In this document: piece after piece, positions 16,020 through 23,701 of the stretch | Layout of the letters: every line of letters starts with the position of its first letter | Position numbering within the stretch: position 1 is the first letter of the stretch | From: Paenibacillus oleatilyticus | GTDB taxonomy: Bacteria; Bacillota; Bacilli; Paenibacillales; NBRC-103111 | NCBI RefSeq assembly: GCF_018998565.1 | Contig: NZ_JAHNZO010000025.1 | Coordinates: 51,357-115,356, forward strand | Length of the DNA: 64,000 bases | Direction of reading: 5' to 3' | Notes under the pieces: generated by a model | What the model was told of the DNA's origin: nothing | The model's database searches: none | Seen by the model: the letters and a program-made list of their open reading frames with translations, nothing else | Made by a program: the position numbers and the translations under genes

Positions 16020-16045
16020 ACTTCTTATCCATGGATCATATACTA
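16020..16045 (+). promoter_or_regulatory. Sigma-K promoter of the gerPA operon
   Basis: CATATACTA (16037-16045) is a full match to CATANNNTA. An AC dinucleotide at 16020-16021, 15 bp upstream, fits the weak sigma-K -35. Confidence 0.65.
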
Positions 16046-16078
16046 CAATACAAAACCATTGAGTTAGGGTGCTGCCTC

Positions 16079-16315
16079 ATGCCGGCTATCGTAGGCGCCA
16101 TCAAAATTGTGAACGTCGGTACAGGCTCCATCGTGCACGTGGGAGATTCGATCCAACTGGCTCCGAGCGTAACGGCAAAAACGTTTGCCGGAGCGGGTTC
16201 TTTTAATACGGGGGATAATTTGCGGGTCTGCAATATGGTCAGCACCACCAATACCTACGATAACGATATCGCTGACTCCAATGTGGTTTCCGCCGATAAG
16301 GCAGGTGTCGTATAA
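16079..16315 (+). CDS. gerPA: Spore germination protein GerPA
   Basis: The product has 78 residues from ATG 16079 (MPAIVGAIKIVNV). It carries the GerPA/PF pattern: V-GDSIQLAPS, AKTFAGAGSFNTGDN, and STTNTYDNDIADS near the end. An earlier in-frame ATG at 16031 overlaps the sigma-K -10, so it cannot be the start. It is the first gene of a tightly packed operon; gerPB follows after six bases. GerP proteins are inner-coat components needed for germinant access. Confidence 0.88.
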   Translation: MPAIVGAIKIVNVGTGSIVHVGDSIQLAPSVTAKTFAGAGSFNTGDNLRVCNMVSTTNTYDNDIADSNVVSADKAGVV

Positions 16316-16321
16316 ACCGCC

Positions 16322-16573
16322 ATGCAGCTAATTATACATCAAAGCATTGTCATTCAAAATTTCAAGATCGGCTCCGTATCGAACTCTTCCGTGCTTCAGA
16401 TTGGGACCGCGGGTACGATTCGCGCGTTGGCCAATCTATATAATACCGGGGGGTTTACCGGTCCTGCCCCTCAGTTCACCGCTCCTGCAACGACTCCGCA
16501 GGCGACGCCGCCGGGTGTGATAGAGCAACCCAGCCCGATATCCTTGGTACCACTGCCTACACCTTCCAGGTAA
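16322..16573 (+). CDS. gerPB: Spore germination protein GerPB
   Basis: The product has 83 residues. The first 50 (MQLIIHQSIVIQNFKIGSVS, then SVLQIGTAGTIRALANLYNTGGF) are typical GerPB. The tail is Pro/Thr-rich (PAPQFTAPATTPQATPPG), longer and more disordered than in Bacillus. Its own ribosome site is weak, so it is probably translated by coupling to gerPA. Coat protein. Confidence 0.87.
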   Translation: MQLIIHQSIVIQNFKIGSVSNSSVLQIGTAGTIRALANLYNTGGFTGPAPQFTAPATTPQATPPGVIEQPSPISLVPLPTPSR

Positions 16574-16588
16574 ACGGAGGAATGACGG

Positions 16589-17215
16589 ATGTATTCATCT
16601 TACCCGGAATCTTACTTTCAAAAGCTGAACGACTATTTAAAATGGCAGACGAGCCGCATCCGTTCCTTGGAAAATAAGGTCGAGTCGCTTTCTCAAGAGC
16701 TGGAATCGATAAAAAAGCAGCGGGGAGTGACGATCGAGCGAATTGAGTATAAATTCGATCAATTGAAAGTAGAGAAGCTCGATGGGACGCTCAATGTCGG
16801 ACTTTCGCCCGCGGGACTCGGCGAACAATCGGTCGAGGATATGGAGGTCAGTGGTGAAACGATTCGAACCAATACAGCCAAATCGGAGTCGTTTGCACGT
16901 ATCCAACAGCGGGTGACGGATTATTTGCAGCAATCTTGCCCAGCCGAATTGGTACAACTGGAAGAGAAATACCAAGTGAAGCTGGATGAGGATACGAACG
17001 AATCGATCATTGGCGATCTTCAGGGGCAGATCGGGCAGCGGATCGATTATTATTTAAAACACGGGCTCGACCCGGACGTAGTCGTCTTGACGGCAGAGCA
17101 GGAACAGAGCATTACAGACAAAGTCATCCGGGATATTCGGCTCGGGCTCGAACAATATTTCTTAAAACGAAAAACCGAAGGAGGAGCTCCGAATGAATCT
17201 GCAGGTGGAGAATAA
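16589..17215 (+). CDS. gerPC: Spore germination protein GerPC
   Basis: The product has 208 residues, close to Bacillus GerPC. An N-terminal coiled coil (residues 20-50, LEWKVESLSQELESIKK-like heptads) is followed by IERIEYKFDQLKVEKLDGTLNVG, the hallmark of the family, and a helical C-terminal domain. GGAGG lies eight bases before the ATG. Its 3' end overlaps gerPD by 23 bp, showing translational coupling. Confidence 0.88.
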   Translation: MYSSYPESYFQKLNDYLKWQTSRIRSLENKVESLSQELESIKKQRGVTIERIEYKFDQLKVEKLDGTLNVGLSPAGLGEQSVEDMEVSGETIRTNTAKSESFARIQQRVTDYLQQSCPAELVQLEEKYQVKLDEDTNESIIGDLQGQIGQRIDYYLKHGLDPDVVVLTAEQEQSITDKVIRDIRLGLEQYFLKRKTEGGAPNESAGGE

Positions 17216-17375
17216 ACAGATTTGTGTCGGGAACATTCAAGTTGAGGGCGTTGCCAGCTCGTCGGTTTTCCTGATTGGCGACGCTGAGGTCATTAGCTTG
17301 TCCAGCGTGTTCGATACACCCCCGGAATCGCTCATTATCGGGCCTCTCGTGCCGCTTGCATCCGGACGTGTGTGA
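17193..17375 (+). CDS. gerPD: Spore germination protein GerPD
   Basis: This is a 60-residue protein that begins inside gerPC, after GGAGG at 17181. The pattern is NLQVENKQICVGNIQVEGVA, SSVFLIGDAEVISLSSVFDTPPESL and a basic end, as in GerPD. Its stop codon TGA overlaps the ATG of gerPE. Confidence 0.86.
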   Translation: MNLQVENKQICVGNIQVEGVASSSVFLIGDAEVISLSSVFDTPPESLIIGPLVPLASGRV

Positions 17376-17761
17376 TGGCTTGCATTCCGCGTACATCCGT
17401 TGTCAGAAGCTTGAAGGTGAACGATGTCGGTTATGCTTCCACTGTTTTTATAGGGGACTTGGTCGATTTTTCTCCGGTGACTTATGTTTTTGCCGTTCAG
17501 CGGGAAATTCCGGTTTTTTATGGGGATGAAGGACATTTGAGCGCTTATCCCGTTTATTCGGCCCCGCTTCCGATAGGCCGGCAGGAGCCGGCAGCGCAGA
17601 TGGACGTGACCAACACATGTCCGTTCATCTGTGCCGGGGATGTTCGGGTCATCGCCATTTCTTCGGCATCCATGGTGCAGTTCGGATCGGTCCGATCGAT
17701 TCGTGCGGATACCAGGGTGAAAAACATCCGTCAGCTGCTTCGCGGGCTTCCTCCGAAATGA
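17375..17761 (+). CDS. gerPE: Spore germination protein GerPE
   Basis: The product has 128 residues from ATG 17375, which overlaps the gerPD stop (TGATG); GTG one codon earlier is less likely. Features are RTSVVRSLKVNDVGYAST, VFIGDLVDFSP, YVFAVQREIPVFYGDEG and the repeat-like SSASMVQFGSVRSIRADTR, all typical of GerPE. It is the last gene here; no gerPF follows, since the GerPF-like gene lies upstream of the operon. Confidence 0.87.
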   Translation: MACIPRTSVVRSLKVNDVGYASTVFIGDLVDFSPVTYVFAVQREIPVFYGDEGHLSAYPVYSAPLPIGRQEPAAQMDVTNTCPFICAGDVRVIAISSASMVQFGSVRSIRADTRVKNIRQLLRGLPPK

Positions 17762-17867
17762 GATGGAAGTGACTTCGATCGAGCTGGCTGTGGTGGGCTT
17801 CCGTCTCCGTTCTGTGATATAATCATGTTGTAATATTGGAAACGAACGGGATAAGGGAGAGAACACA

Positions 17868-18257
17868 ATGGCACGAAAAAAAATAGAGCACGTGGGCATT
17901 ATGGTCCGGAATATCGATACGTCGGTACAGTTTTACAAAGATGTCGTAGGCCTTGAACTGAAGGATAAGCTCGTACATACGAACGGCGTCGTCACGCTGG
18001 CTTTTCTCGGGTTCAACGAGTCGGGGGAGACGGAGCTTGAACTGATCCAAGGTTATAACGACGGGCTTCCGGCGGAAGGCAAGGTGCATCATGTCGCTTT
18101 TACGGTGGACGACATTGAGGAAGAATTCGCCCGCATCAAAGAGCTCGACGTGCGTTTGATCGATCAAGAGATTACGACGCTGCCGAATGGCTCGCGTTAT
18201 TTCTTTTTCTATGGCCCGGATGGTGAATGGGTCGAGTTTTTCCAATCGACGAGATAA
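17868..18257 (+). CDS. VOC (glyoxalase/epimerase superfamily) protein
   Basis: The product has 129 residues with the two beta-alpha-beta-beta-beta halves of the vicinal oxygen chelate fold. Metal ligands look complete: H8 (EHVGI), E in ELELIQ, H in VHHVAF and E in GEWVEFF. It resembles lactoylglutathione lyase or methylmalonyl-CoA epimerase-like proteins; a substrate cannot be assigned. AAGGGAGAG precedes the start. It is followed within eight bases by a small Cys-rich gene, probably one operon with two conserved small genes. Confidence 0.88.
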   Translation: MARKKIEHVGIMVRNIDTSVQFYKDVVGLELKDKLVHTNGVVTLAFLGFNESGETELELIQGYNDGLPAEGKVHHVAFTVDDIEEEFARIKELDVRLIDQEITTLPNGSRYFFFYGPDGEWVEFFQSTR

Positions 18258-18264
18258 GGCGCGT

Positions 18265-18456
18265 ATGAATTCCGGAAAAGCAAAGCCCGATACGAAAATA
18301 AATTGTTTAAAGTGCAAGCACTTTTATGTAACTTGGGACCCGGGTTTTCCCAGAGGCTGCTGCGCTTACGGCTTCAAAACCGCGGACATGCCTTCCGCTT
18401 TGGTGCTGCGTTCCTCGGGTAAGCCTTGCTTGTCCTACGAAGAAAAAATAAAGTAA
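18265..18456 (+). CDS. Small Cys-rich protein, probable zinc binder
   Basis: The product has 63 residues from ATG 18265. It contains CLKCKHFYVTWDPGFPRGCC and a later KPCLSYEE, giving CxxC...CC...C, suited to a zinc site. The start is chosen because it follows the VOC stop by eight bases; no strong ribosome site is seen, so coupling is likely. Similar short proteins are widespread; some are annotated as uracil-DNA glycosylases without clear basis. Function unknown. Confidence 0.7.
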   Translation: MNSGKAKPDTKINCLKCKHFYVTWDPGFPRGCCAYGFKTADMPSALVLRSSGKPCLSYEEKIK

Positions 18457-18473
18457 ACGGCAGGGGAAACGAC

Positions 18474-18674
18474 ATGCTGTTCAGTAACCGTCAAAAGAAG
18501 CTGATCCTTGACGTTTTGCTCAAGGAGCGCAGACGCCTGTTTTCCAGGCATAAGGGCGAGCTGCTCGACAAAACGATCGAGGACTTGTCGCAGATGCTTC
18601 GCAACGAAGAAATCAATGCAGAACTTAAAGATAACGTCATCGATTGGAGCAGGAAAGGCGGCAAGCGCCGCTAG
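18474..18674 (+). CDS. Conserved small helical protein
   Basis: The product has 66 residues from ATG 18474 (AGGGGAA upstream). It is highly charged and helical: FSNRQKKLILDVLLKERRRL, then a basic C-terminus (SRKGGKRR). The gene ends just before a terminator and is the third gene of the VOC operon. No family recognised. Confidence 0.68.
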   Translation: MLFSNRQKKLILDVLLKERRRLFSRHKGELLDKTIEDLSQMLRNEEINAELKDNVIDWSRKGGKRR

Positions 18675-18689
18675 GCCGTCGATCATAAA

Positions 18690-18714
18690 GGCACCCCGTC
18701 GCGGGGTGTCTTTT
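18690..18714 (+). terminator. Terminator
   Basis: CACCCCG pairs with CGGGGTG around a short loop, then TCTTTTATTT. Confidence 0.85.
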
Positions 18715-18829
18715 ATTTGCGACTCAACCTCAAGGTCAATGCTTGTTCCTCCGTTAACCTAAATTGCTCGCTCAACCCGATCTCCTCATCCGGATCTCTT
18801 GCGAACATGTAAAAAGAAAATTCCGCCAC

Positions 18830-18882
18830 TTGAATTACGAACGAGTGTTTGGTATATAATAAATATAGAAGAACAAATGTTC
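18830..18882 (+). promoter_or_regulatory. Promoter with LexA/DinR box
   Basis: TTGAAT (18830) and TATAAT (18855-18860) form a promoter with a 19-bp spacer. GAACAAATGTTC (18871-18882) fits the Bacillus LexA consensus GAACRNRYGTTY and lies at the expected transcription start. The same 12-mer recurs at 32022. Confidence 0.7.
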
Positions 18883-18904
18883 CTGTTTTGAGGAGGGGAA
18901 AATC

Positions 18905-19144
18905 GTGCTTCCATGGCAAAAGTACACGGGGCGTATAGTTGAGATCATTTACGGGGACCGTTCCGGGCAATTCAGCAAGCGGAGGATCGTCATTCGATCC
19001 GTACAGCCTGCTTTCATTCGGGCTTATTGCATGGAGCGCGGAGCGGTCCGATGCTTTGCTATCGATCGCATATTGGCCGTACAGCCGGTCCCATCCGCGA
19101 AACGAGCGTCGTCAGCGTCAGCGAGACAGCGGGAATTGGCTTAA
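18905..19144 (+). CDS. SOS-controlled small WYL-like protein
   Basis: The product has 79 residues from GTG 18905, with GAGGAGGGG nine bases upstream. The core RIVEIIYGDRSGQFSKRRIV, then IRAYCMERGAVRCFAIDRIL, resembles the C-terminal strand-turn-strand part of WYL domains, found beside YolD-like and Y-family polymerase genes in Paenibacillus. The LexA box upstream supports DNA-damage induction. It probably binds a ligand or nucleic acid and is too short to act as a full regulator. A decayed relative lies at 23909-24221. Confidence 0.7.
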   Translation: MLPWQKYTGRIVEIIYGDRSGQFSKRRIVIRSVQPAFIRAYCMERGAVRCFAIDRILAVQPVPSAKRASSASARQRELA

Positions 19145-19152
19145 GGAGAGGG

Positions 19153-19329
19153 ATGCATGTGAGAAGCAATCTGTACGATGAGTTGAAAGAGCACCGCCAC
19201 GGAGATCAGGAGCGGCTAAGAAAGCTGATGGAAGAGATTCGTCTGCTGATGGAGGCGAAAAAAAAGCGCCCTCTGCTGGACAGACTTCGTACGAAACGTC
19301 CGAATACGAAGCCAAAAGCTTGGGACTAG
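19153..19329 (+). CDS. Small charged protein in the LexA operon
   Basis: The product has 58 residues. AAGGAGAG (19144) serves either ATG 19153 or, with better spacing, GTG 19159. The peptide is Glu/Lys/Arg-rich and helical (ELKEHRHGDQERLRKLMEEI, then KKKRPLLDRLRTKRP). It follows the WYL-like gene by eight bases and so should share its LexA control. No family recognised. Confidence 0.6.
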   Translation: MHVRSNLYDELKEHRHGDQERLRKLMEEIRLLMEAKKKRPLLDRLRTKRPNTKPKAWD

Positions 19330-19376
19330 CCGGCAAAGCAAGTTCCCGAAAAAAGCGGGGGCGTAGAAAAAAGAAA

Positions 19377-19417
19377 AGCCCGGCGGCATGTGTAGGACAT
19401 TAAGCGGAAACCGGGCT
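19377..19417 (-). terminator. Terminator overlapping the end of a minus-strand gene
   Basis: AGCCCGG (19411-19417 on the minus strand) pairs with CCGGGCT (19377-19383), followed on that strand by TTTTCTTTTTT. The stem includes the last codons of the 19400-19570 gene. Confidence 0.75.
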
Positions 19418-19570
19418 AATGCTGACGTTTTCTTTCGAATCGGAGACAACCTGACAAATTCCTGCATTATATTTCATCGAATTGATGAAGTGGAAGCCTG
19501 TCTTGAAAACGACGTATTTCTTGAGCGGGTTCGGCTTGTGGAGCTTTTGGCAAGCGAGGCAATAGTACAT
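19400..19570 (-). CDS. Small protein with N-terminal CxxC
   Basis: The product has 56 residues from ATG 19570. AAGGAG lies seven bases upstream, which decides the start. It begins MYYCLACQKLHKPNPLKKYV, so a CxxC knuckle sits at the N-terminus, with one more Cys near residue 39. A terminator directly follows. Function unknown; possibly a metal-binding peptide. Confidence 0.62.
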   Translation of the reverse strand: MYYCLACQKLHKPNPLKKYVVFKTGFHFINSMKYNAGICQVVSDSKENVSISPVSA

Positions 19571-19833
19571 AAGTTTTCTCCTTTTCAAGTCACGATATGA
19601 CAATTATAGACACATTATATGCTTAAAATTGCGAAATATCACTCACAATGGTATTAAGTTTTAATAAAGATTGTCCAATTCCCGTTATCCATCACATCGA
19701 AACAACTTAAACGTAAAAAGACAGGTATCAAACAAGCCTTCCATCGGGTTGTGAAGTTGTGGTACCCTGTAGTTGTCCGAGGGAACTGAAAATAGAGAGT
19801 TTTTGACATTATTCGGAAAAGGTGGAGAGTAAA

Positions 19834-20157
19834 ATGAAGCGTTTTGAGGAATGGGTCATGCAATTTTACGGACAACGAAATTGGACGCAATACGGCGTCT
19901 TCGAACGTATGGGTTTTCTGATGGAAGAAACGGGAGAGCTGGCACAAGCCGTGCGTACCTATGAAATCGGCCGGGATCGTCCGGACGAAGCGGTAAAGCC
20001 AGAGCCGGTGTTGAAGGAGGAGTTGATGGGAGAGCTCGGGGACATTTTGGCGAATCTGGCGATTTTGGCCAATAAGTATGGTTTTACATTGGAAGATGCC
20101 GCCAAGGCTCATCAGGAGAAATTATTGAAGCGATTCGAATCCGACCCGGTGAATTGA
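19834..20157 (+). CDS. MazG-like nucleotide pyrophosphohydrolase
   Basis: The product has 107 residues from ATG 19834 (GGTGGAG upstream). The all-alpha NTP-PPase signature is present: EETGELAQAV (ExxE) and EELMGELGDILANLAILA (ExxD), which coordinate Mg2+. Such enzymes hydrolyse NTPs or modified nucleotides to NMP and PPi. It stands alone, 80 bp before an exonuclease gene. Confidence 0.88.
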   Translation: MKRFEEWVMQFYGQRNWTQYGVFERMGFLMEETGELAQAVRTYEIGRDRPDEAVKPEPVLKEELMGELGDILANLAILANKYGFTLEDAAKAHQEKLLKRFESDPVN

Positions 20158-20238
20158 GCCGCTCTAATTTTCCGCTAAAGTATAATGATGCGCAGAAGGT
20201 GGACAAACTAGAAAAAATTGCTCATGCAGGAGATAAGA

Positions 20239-20802
20239 ATGCTCGCAGTCATCTTTGATGTAGAGACTACATATGTAACCGTAAAAGGCGACATCCCCGA
20301 AATCGTGGAGATCGGCGCATGCAAGGTGAATCTGAATCCGTATGAACCGGGTGAAGCCGTCACGGATTGTTTTCAATGCTATACGTTTCCTGAAATCAAA
20401 GGACGGTTCGGCAAAAAAACGTTAAAATTTATCGGCTTGAAGGAAGAGGATCTGGGAAAAGTAGTTCCGTTTCGCGAAGGGTACGACCGATTCATGGAAT
20501 GGATCGGCTCCGAGCTGGTTTACTTCTGCAGCTGGGGGGTCGATGACCGCAAAATTTTGCTGGAGCACTGCAAGCGGTTCGATCTGTCTCAAAGCTGGGT
20601 GAACCATTACCATGACATTCAGAGGCCGATCTCGCAGCTGCTGGTTAAGCGCAATCAAATGAAGCTGAAGGATGCGATTGAACTGGCCGGTATCGAGAAA
20701 GAAGGCAGATTTCATTCCGCCCTGGTCGATGCGATTAACACAACGAAACTGTTTGTCCGGTATTACGATCAACTTCATTTAAGAGCCGTGATGCGGGGCT
20801 GA
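20239..20802 (+). CDS. DEDDh 3'-5' exonuclease (KapD/ERI-like)
   Basis: The product has 187 residues. ATG 20239 has AGGAG nine bases before it and begins directly at the nuclease core. Exo I is FDVETT, Exo II is CSWGVDDRKIL, and Exo III is HSALVDAINT with the catalytic His. The short single-domain form matches ERI-1-like/KapD proteins of Firmicutes. It probably trims RNA or DNA 3' ends in the cytoplasm. Ends at a strong terminator. Confidence 0.87.
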   Translation: MLAVIFDVETTYVTVKGDIPEIVEIGACKVNLNPYEPGEAVTDCFQCYTFPEIKGRFGKKTLKFIGLKEEDLGKVVPFREGYDRFMEWIGSELVYFCSWGVDDRKILLEHCKRFDLSQSWVNHYHDIQRPISQLLVKRNQMKLKDAIELAGIEKEGRFHSALVDAINTTKLFVRYYDQLHLRAVMRG

Positions 20803-20839
20803 AGTTGGTTGCTGCTTATCATGTCTTATTAAAACCAGG

Positions 20840-20862
20840 AAAACCCCAAATCAGGGGTTTTT
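20840..20862 (+). terminator. Terminator after exonuclease
   Basis: AAACCCC pairs with GGGGTTT, followed by TTC. Confidence 0.85.
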
Positions 20863-20934
20863 CTAATCTCAACATTTTTTAACGTCATCTATTTTTGGAT
20901 ACGGTTGTTGATTCCGAGAATCAGTGTTGGGTGA

Positions 20935-21264
20935 AAATGGGGAATAGATGCTTTTAAAGAAGCAGTTAAAGAGCAAGGAAGATTCGGTAGCAAAACATTC
21001 GAGGCAGTAAAATTATTTCAAAAGGTCACCATGCACTTGCCTCTAAATGAACAGAATGGAATCATTGGTCAGAAAACGTGGTTGGAGATTATAAAGCAGT
21101 ATGATGTAATGACTAGACGCTCATATGGGAGAAGTGACGTATATCCAACTCCTAATCATATAGCCAGGAATCTGGCTCATTCTCCATTTGCCCCTCATCA
21201 ACACTTAAGATCGATGAATTGCTTTGCTTCATCAAATTGGTTCCATCCAAAAAGAAACTACTAG
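20935..21264 (+). pseudogene. Remnant with peptidoglycan-binding-like repeat
   Basis: The frame from 20935 reads WGIDAFKEAVKEQGRFGSKT, then FEAVKLFQK and NGIIGQKTWLEIIKQYD. This matches a PG_binding_1 domain: AVKxFQ ... GxxGxxTW. There is no credible start upstream, where TGA lies at 20932. After residue 50 the sequence loses family character. It looks like a fragment of a cell-wall hydrolase or phage endolysin. It lies at the left edge of the decayed, AT-rich stretch. Confidence 0.5.
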
Positions 21265-21284
21265 GGAGTTGGAAACATAGAAAA

Positions 21285-21315
21285 AAGCCCGCAGAATCAA
21301 AGATTCACGGACTCA
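21285..21315 (-). terminator. Terminator of tRNA-Val copy 1
   Basis: On the minus strand CCGTGAATC pairs imperfectly with GATTCTGCGG, followed by GCTTTTTTC. Confidence 0.6.
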
Positions 21316-21323
21316 TTTCATTA

Positions 21324-21396
21324 TGACCTGTAGTGGGCTCGAACCACTGACCCCCACCCTGTCAAGATGGTGCTCTCCCAGCTGAGCTAACAAGTC
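21324..21396 (-). tRNA. tRNA-Val (GAC), copy 1
   Basis: A 73-nt cloverleaf. Acceptor GACTTGT pairs with ACAGGTC, the anticodon loop is TTGACAG (GAC), the T arm is AGTGG/CCACT, and CCA is not encoded. From the variable loop to the 5' end it is identical to the copy at 24599. Confidence 0.9.
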
Positions 21397-21470
21397 ATGT
21401 TGTATTTGTTGTTGCAAGAAATAATATACAGCATATAAAGGCAGAAGTCAAGGGGAATGAATGAAAAAAA

Positions 21471-21501
21471 TGCCCGCAAAGTATCGGATGCTTTACGGGC
21501 A
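21471..21501 (-). terminator. Terminator of the phosphodiester glycosidase gene
   Basis: On the minus strand TGCCCGTAAAG pairs with CTTTGCGGGCA, followed by seven T. Confidence 0.88.
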
Positions 21502-21508
21502 GAGGAAA

Positions 21509-22267
21509 TTATTTGAATGTGACCATCTGGTATACGGTTCGTCCGTCGCCGGTAACGTCAATCGTTTGCCCTGTGGACGTTTTGGCTTTCATCTGAGATG
21601 AGCCGCTTCCGTCCAAAAATATACCGTCGACCAAAGTGCCGGAGCCGATTTTTTCTTTGATCGCGGTACGGAACTGCTCGGGGGTGCAGGTTGTATTGGT
21701 GACGACGAGCCAAACGTTTCCTCCGGAATTGTACACCAGCGCCGACCGGCCGGAGGCCGTGCCGTTAACACCTCCAGGAATGTTTTCAGCGGTGGCTTGG
21801 CTTTTCCAGGTCGAGTCGCTGCTCAAGCGCATGCTGATTCCGCCTTGTGCCCAATAGTTGGATTTATCCGATACGTTCAACTCGCTGGCCCATTTTACGA
21901 CCTGTACTGAATATTTGCTTGCTTTAGCGTCCCATACTAGCGTTCCACGCGCATAACCAACGTTCACCGCGCCTTTATAAAGCTCGCCGATGGACCCACC
22001 GCCTGCGGGCACATGGTTATTTACCGCAATCGACAGCAGAGTTCCGCCGGAACCGAAAAATCCGCCGTTGATGCCATAGCTGCTTTGATTTTTTAAATTG
22101 CTGCTAATCGCTTTTAATTTGATATCGTTGGGCGAAGCTTTCATTGCATGCAATACGACACCGTTGGAAGCCGTTACTTTGGAGTACGTGTAATTGGCTG
22201 CCGCACTGACAGGCACAGCAAGCACCAACAGGAAGACAAGCGCTAAGATGAGAGATTTCTTGAACAT
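21509..22267 (-). CDS. Secreted phosphodiester glycosidase family protein
   Basis: The product has 252 residues from ATG 22267 (GAGG seven bases upstream). The signal peptide ends near VSAAANYTY. The mature protein has the NAGPA/exopolysaccharide N-acetylglucosaminidase-like fold markers: SSYGINGGFFGSGGTLLSIA, then RSALVYN and VDGIFLDGSGSSQMKA. Such enzymes cleave sugar-phosphodiester links in wall or capsule polymers. It sits alone between the two tRNA-Val genes. GC content is close to its neighbours, unlike the AT-rich DNA just upstream. Confidence 0.82.
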   Translation of the reverse strand: MFKKSLILALVFLLVLAVPVSAAANYTYSKVTASNGVVLHAMKASPNDIKLKAISSNLKNQSSYGINGGFFGSGGTLLSIAVNNHVPAGGGSIGELYKGAVNVGYARGTLVWDAKASKYSVQVVKWASELNVSDKSNYWAQGGISMRLSSDSTWKSQATAENIPGGVNGTASGRSALVYNSGGNVWLVVTNTTCTPEQFRTAIKEKIGSGTLVDGIFLDGSGSSQMKAKTSTGQTIDVTGDGRTVYQMVTFK

Positions 22268-22647
22268 CTCCATACCTCTTTTCTTCGATTCATCTATTAA
22301 TAGAAGATCGGCGCCTTCTTCAATTAACAATTTCATTATAGTAGGTTTCCGGATTTGAAAATATAGGAATATAATATCTTTATATGGTAATTTGATTGCT
22401 AATTAAATTCATGCCAAATTGGGTATCGGGAGATGGATACGACCATCTAACAGCATATATTTATTTTTATTTGGATACCGAATTTGATACCAAGAGCTAA
22501 ATTAATGGACCAATGATTTATAGAAGTGGGAAGCCTTTTACTGAGGTTAACAAAAGTCAATCTGTGTTTTATCCTTAAAAACAAAAAAACTCACAGATAA
22601 ACTCCGTGAGGGGAAATGAATTAAATGTTAATAAGTTGAGAGCATTA
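22268..22647 (+). other. AT-rich region with no gene
   Basis: No coding frame is supported. There is an inverted repeat CAAATTGGGTATC (22415) against GATACCGAATTTG (22474). At 22583-22612 there is a minus-strand hairpin (CTCACGGAG...CTGTGAG, then seven T) that may have ended the broken gene to its right. Confidence 0.6.
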
Positions 22648-22985
22648 TTAAGACCACTGGCCGGGACTCTTTTTGTTTGCTTTTGAAGATGTTTCGTACT
22701 ATTCACTTTGGGCGTACTTTTCAAGCTCTGTCGGTTTTTTTCTATCGCCAATTACTGCATACACCGAGGACCAAGCACGAGAAATATCTTGCCCCAAATA
22801 GAGCTACTTTGTTCGGGTTCTGTTAACTGAATTTCTTTCAAATGCCGTAAAAACTACTTTTCCCGCATGTTTTCGAATACGCAATTCCACCCATTTATCG
22901 TTACCCTTGAAACTAAAAACCTTTTCCAATTTTTCATCATCCCTCGTTCTGCCCTCGTCTTTGGCTTTGATAGAAGTATAATACT
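22648..22985 (-). pseudogene. Broken coding remnant with two in-frame amber codons
   Basis: One minus-strand frame reads as protein over about 110 codons: KVFSFKGNDKWVELRIRKHA, KVVFTAFERNSVN, then TAG, LYLGQDISRAWSSVYAVIGD, KKPTELEKYAQSE, TAG, and a short end. Composition is protein-like rather than random and a terminator-like hairpin follows at 22583-22612. No start codon with a ribosome site is left. The family is not recognised. Most likely a decayed accessory gene. Confidence 0.5.
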
Positions 22986-23204
22986 ATATGCAGATATTGG
23001 AAATCATCCAAGCAGATTGTGCCGATAGGTTTCGGCCCGTTCCGCGGTCTTCCGTCTGAAAATAGGCAAATCCCATTTTCGTAATTCCCTTCCATCCAAT
23101 GTTACTGAATTTTAAATATATGTATATATTCATAAATATTTCATAGTATATCCATTTAATATTTGATATAATTTATTTGTAAAATTATACAAAGGAGTGA
23201 TTTT

Positions 23205-23519
23205 ATGAAAACTGCATTTAAAATTCTGTCCAGTGCTGTTTTGGCATTATCCTTAATGACTGGAGTTGCCGCAGCAGAACCTACAGCTCTCACACAATCT
23301 GCCAATACTCAAGCTGTAAAACAATTAAATCTAAAAGTCGGTGAAAAGATTAGGTTACACGCCGTTAAAAATGCTTCCTCTAGCCCGTATGGCGTGGTCG
23401 ATCTAGTAATCCGCCGTTCGTATCTCAACATGTTCTACTGCGATGTGTATGGTGTTGCTCCTGGTGATGCGATTGTAAAAACGAATATTGGGGATTTTTC
23501 CATTCATGTTACACAGTGA
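23205..23519 (+). CDS. Small secreted protein
   Basis: The product has 104 residues with a clear signal peptide (TGVAAAEP). The mature part, QLNLKVGEKIRLHAVKNASS, then YLNMFYCDVYGVAPGDAIVK and TNIGDFSIHV, looks like one small beta domain of the bacterial Ig-like (Big_2) type, which is tentative. AAAGGAGTG precedes the ATG and TATAAT lies at 23167. It is an isolated gene in AT-rich DNA with its own terminator. Confidence 0.72.
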   Translation: MKTAFKILSSAVLALSLMTGVAAAEPTALTQSANTQAVKQLNLKVGEKIRLHAVKNASSSPYGVVDLVIRRSYLNMFYCDVYGVAPGDAIVKTNIGDFSIHVTQ

Positions 23520-23537
23520 TATCTCAAATAATTATTC

Positions 23538-23561
23538 AGCACCTTTAGGGGTGCTTTTTTT
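23538..23561 (+). terminator. Terminator of the small secreted protein gene
   Basis: AGCACC pairs with GGTGCT over a 6-base loop, followed by seven T. Confidence 0.85.
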
Positions 23562-23701
23562 ATCTTATTTCCCATCCCTTACACAGTCCTCCTCAGTTTG
23601 ATTCTGGATAAATAATCCCGCCTACGGTTTTTTCGCAATCAAGCTGCCGTTCGCCCGGCATTATTTGAAGGGGCCGAAGCCCCTGAATTATTTCTGTGCC
23701 T

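Noticed and set aside
18713..18970. Minus-strand frame of 85 codons ending in an acidic helical peptide
   Set aside because: It crosses the LexA box and promoter of the opposite operon and has no ribosome site. The last 31 codons look protein-like but evidence is too thin.
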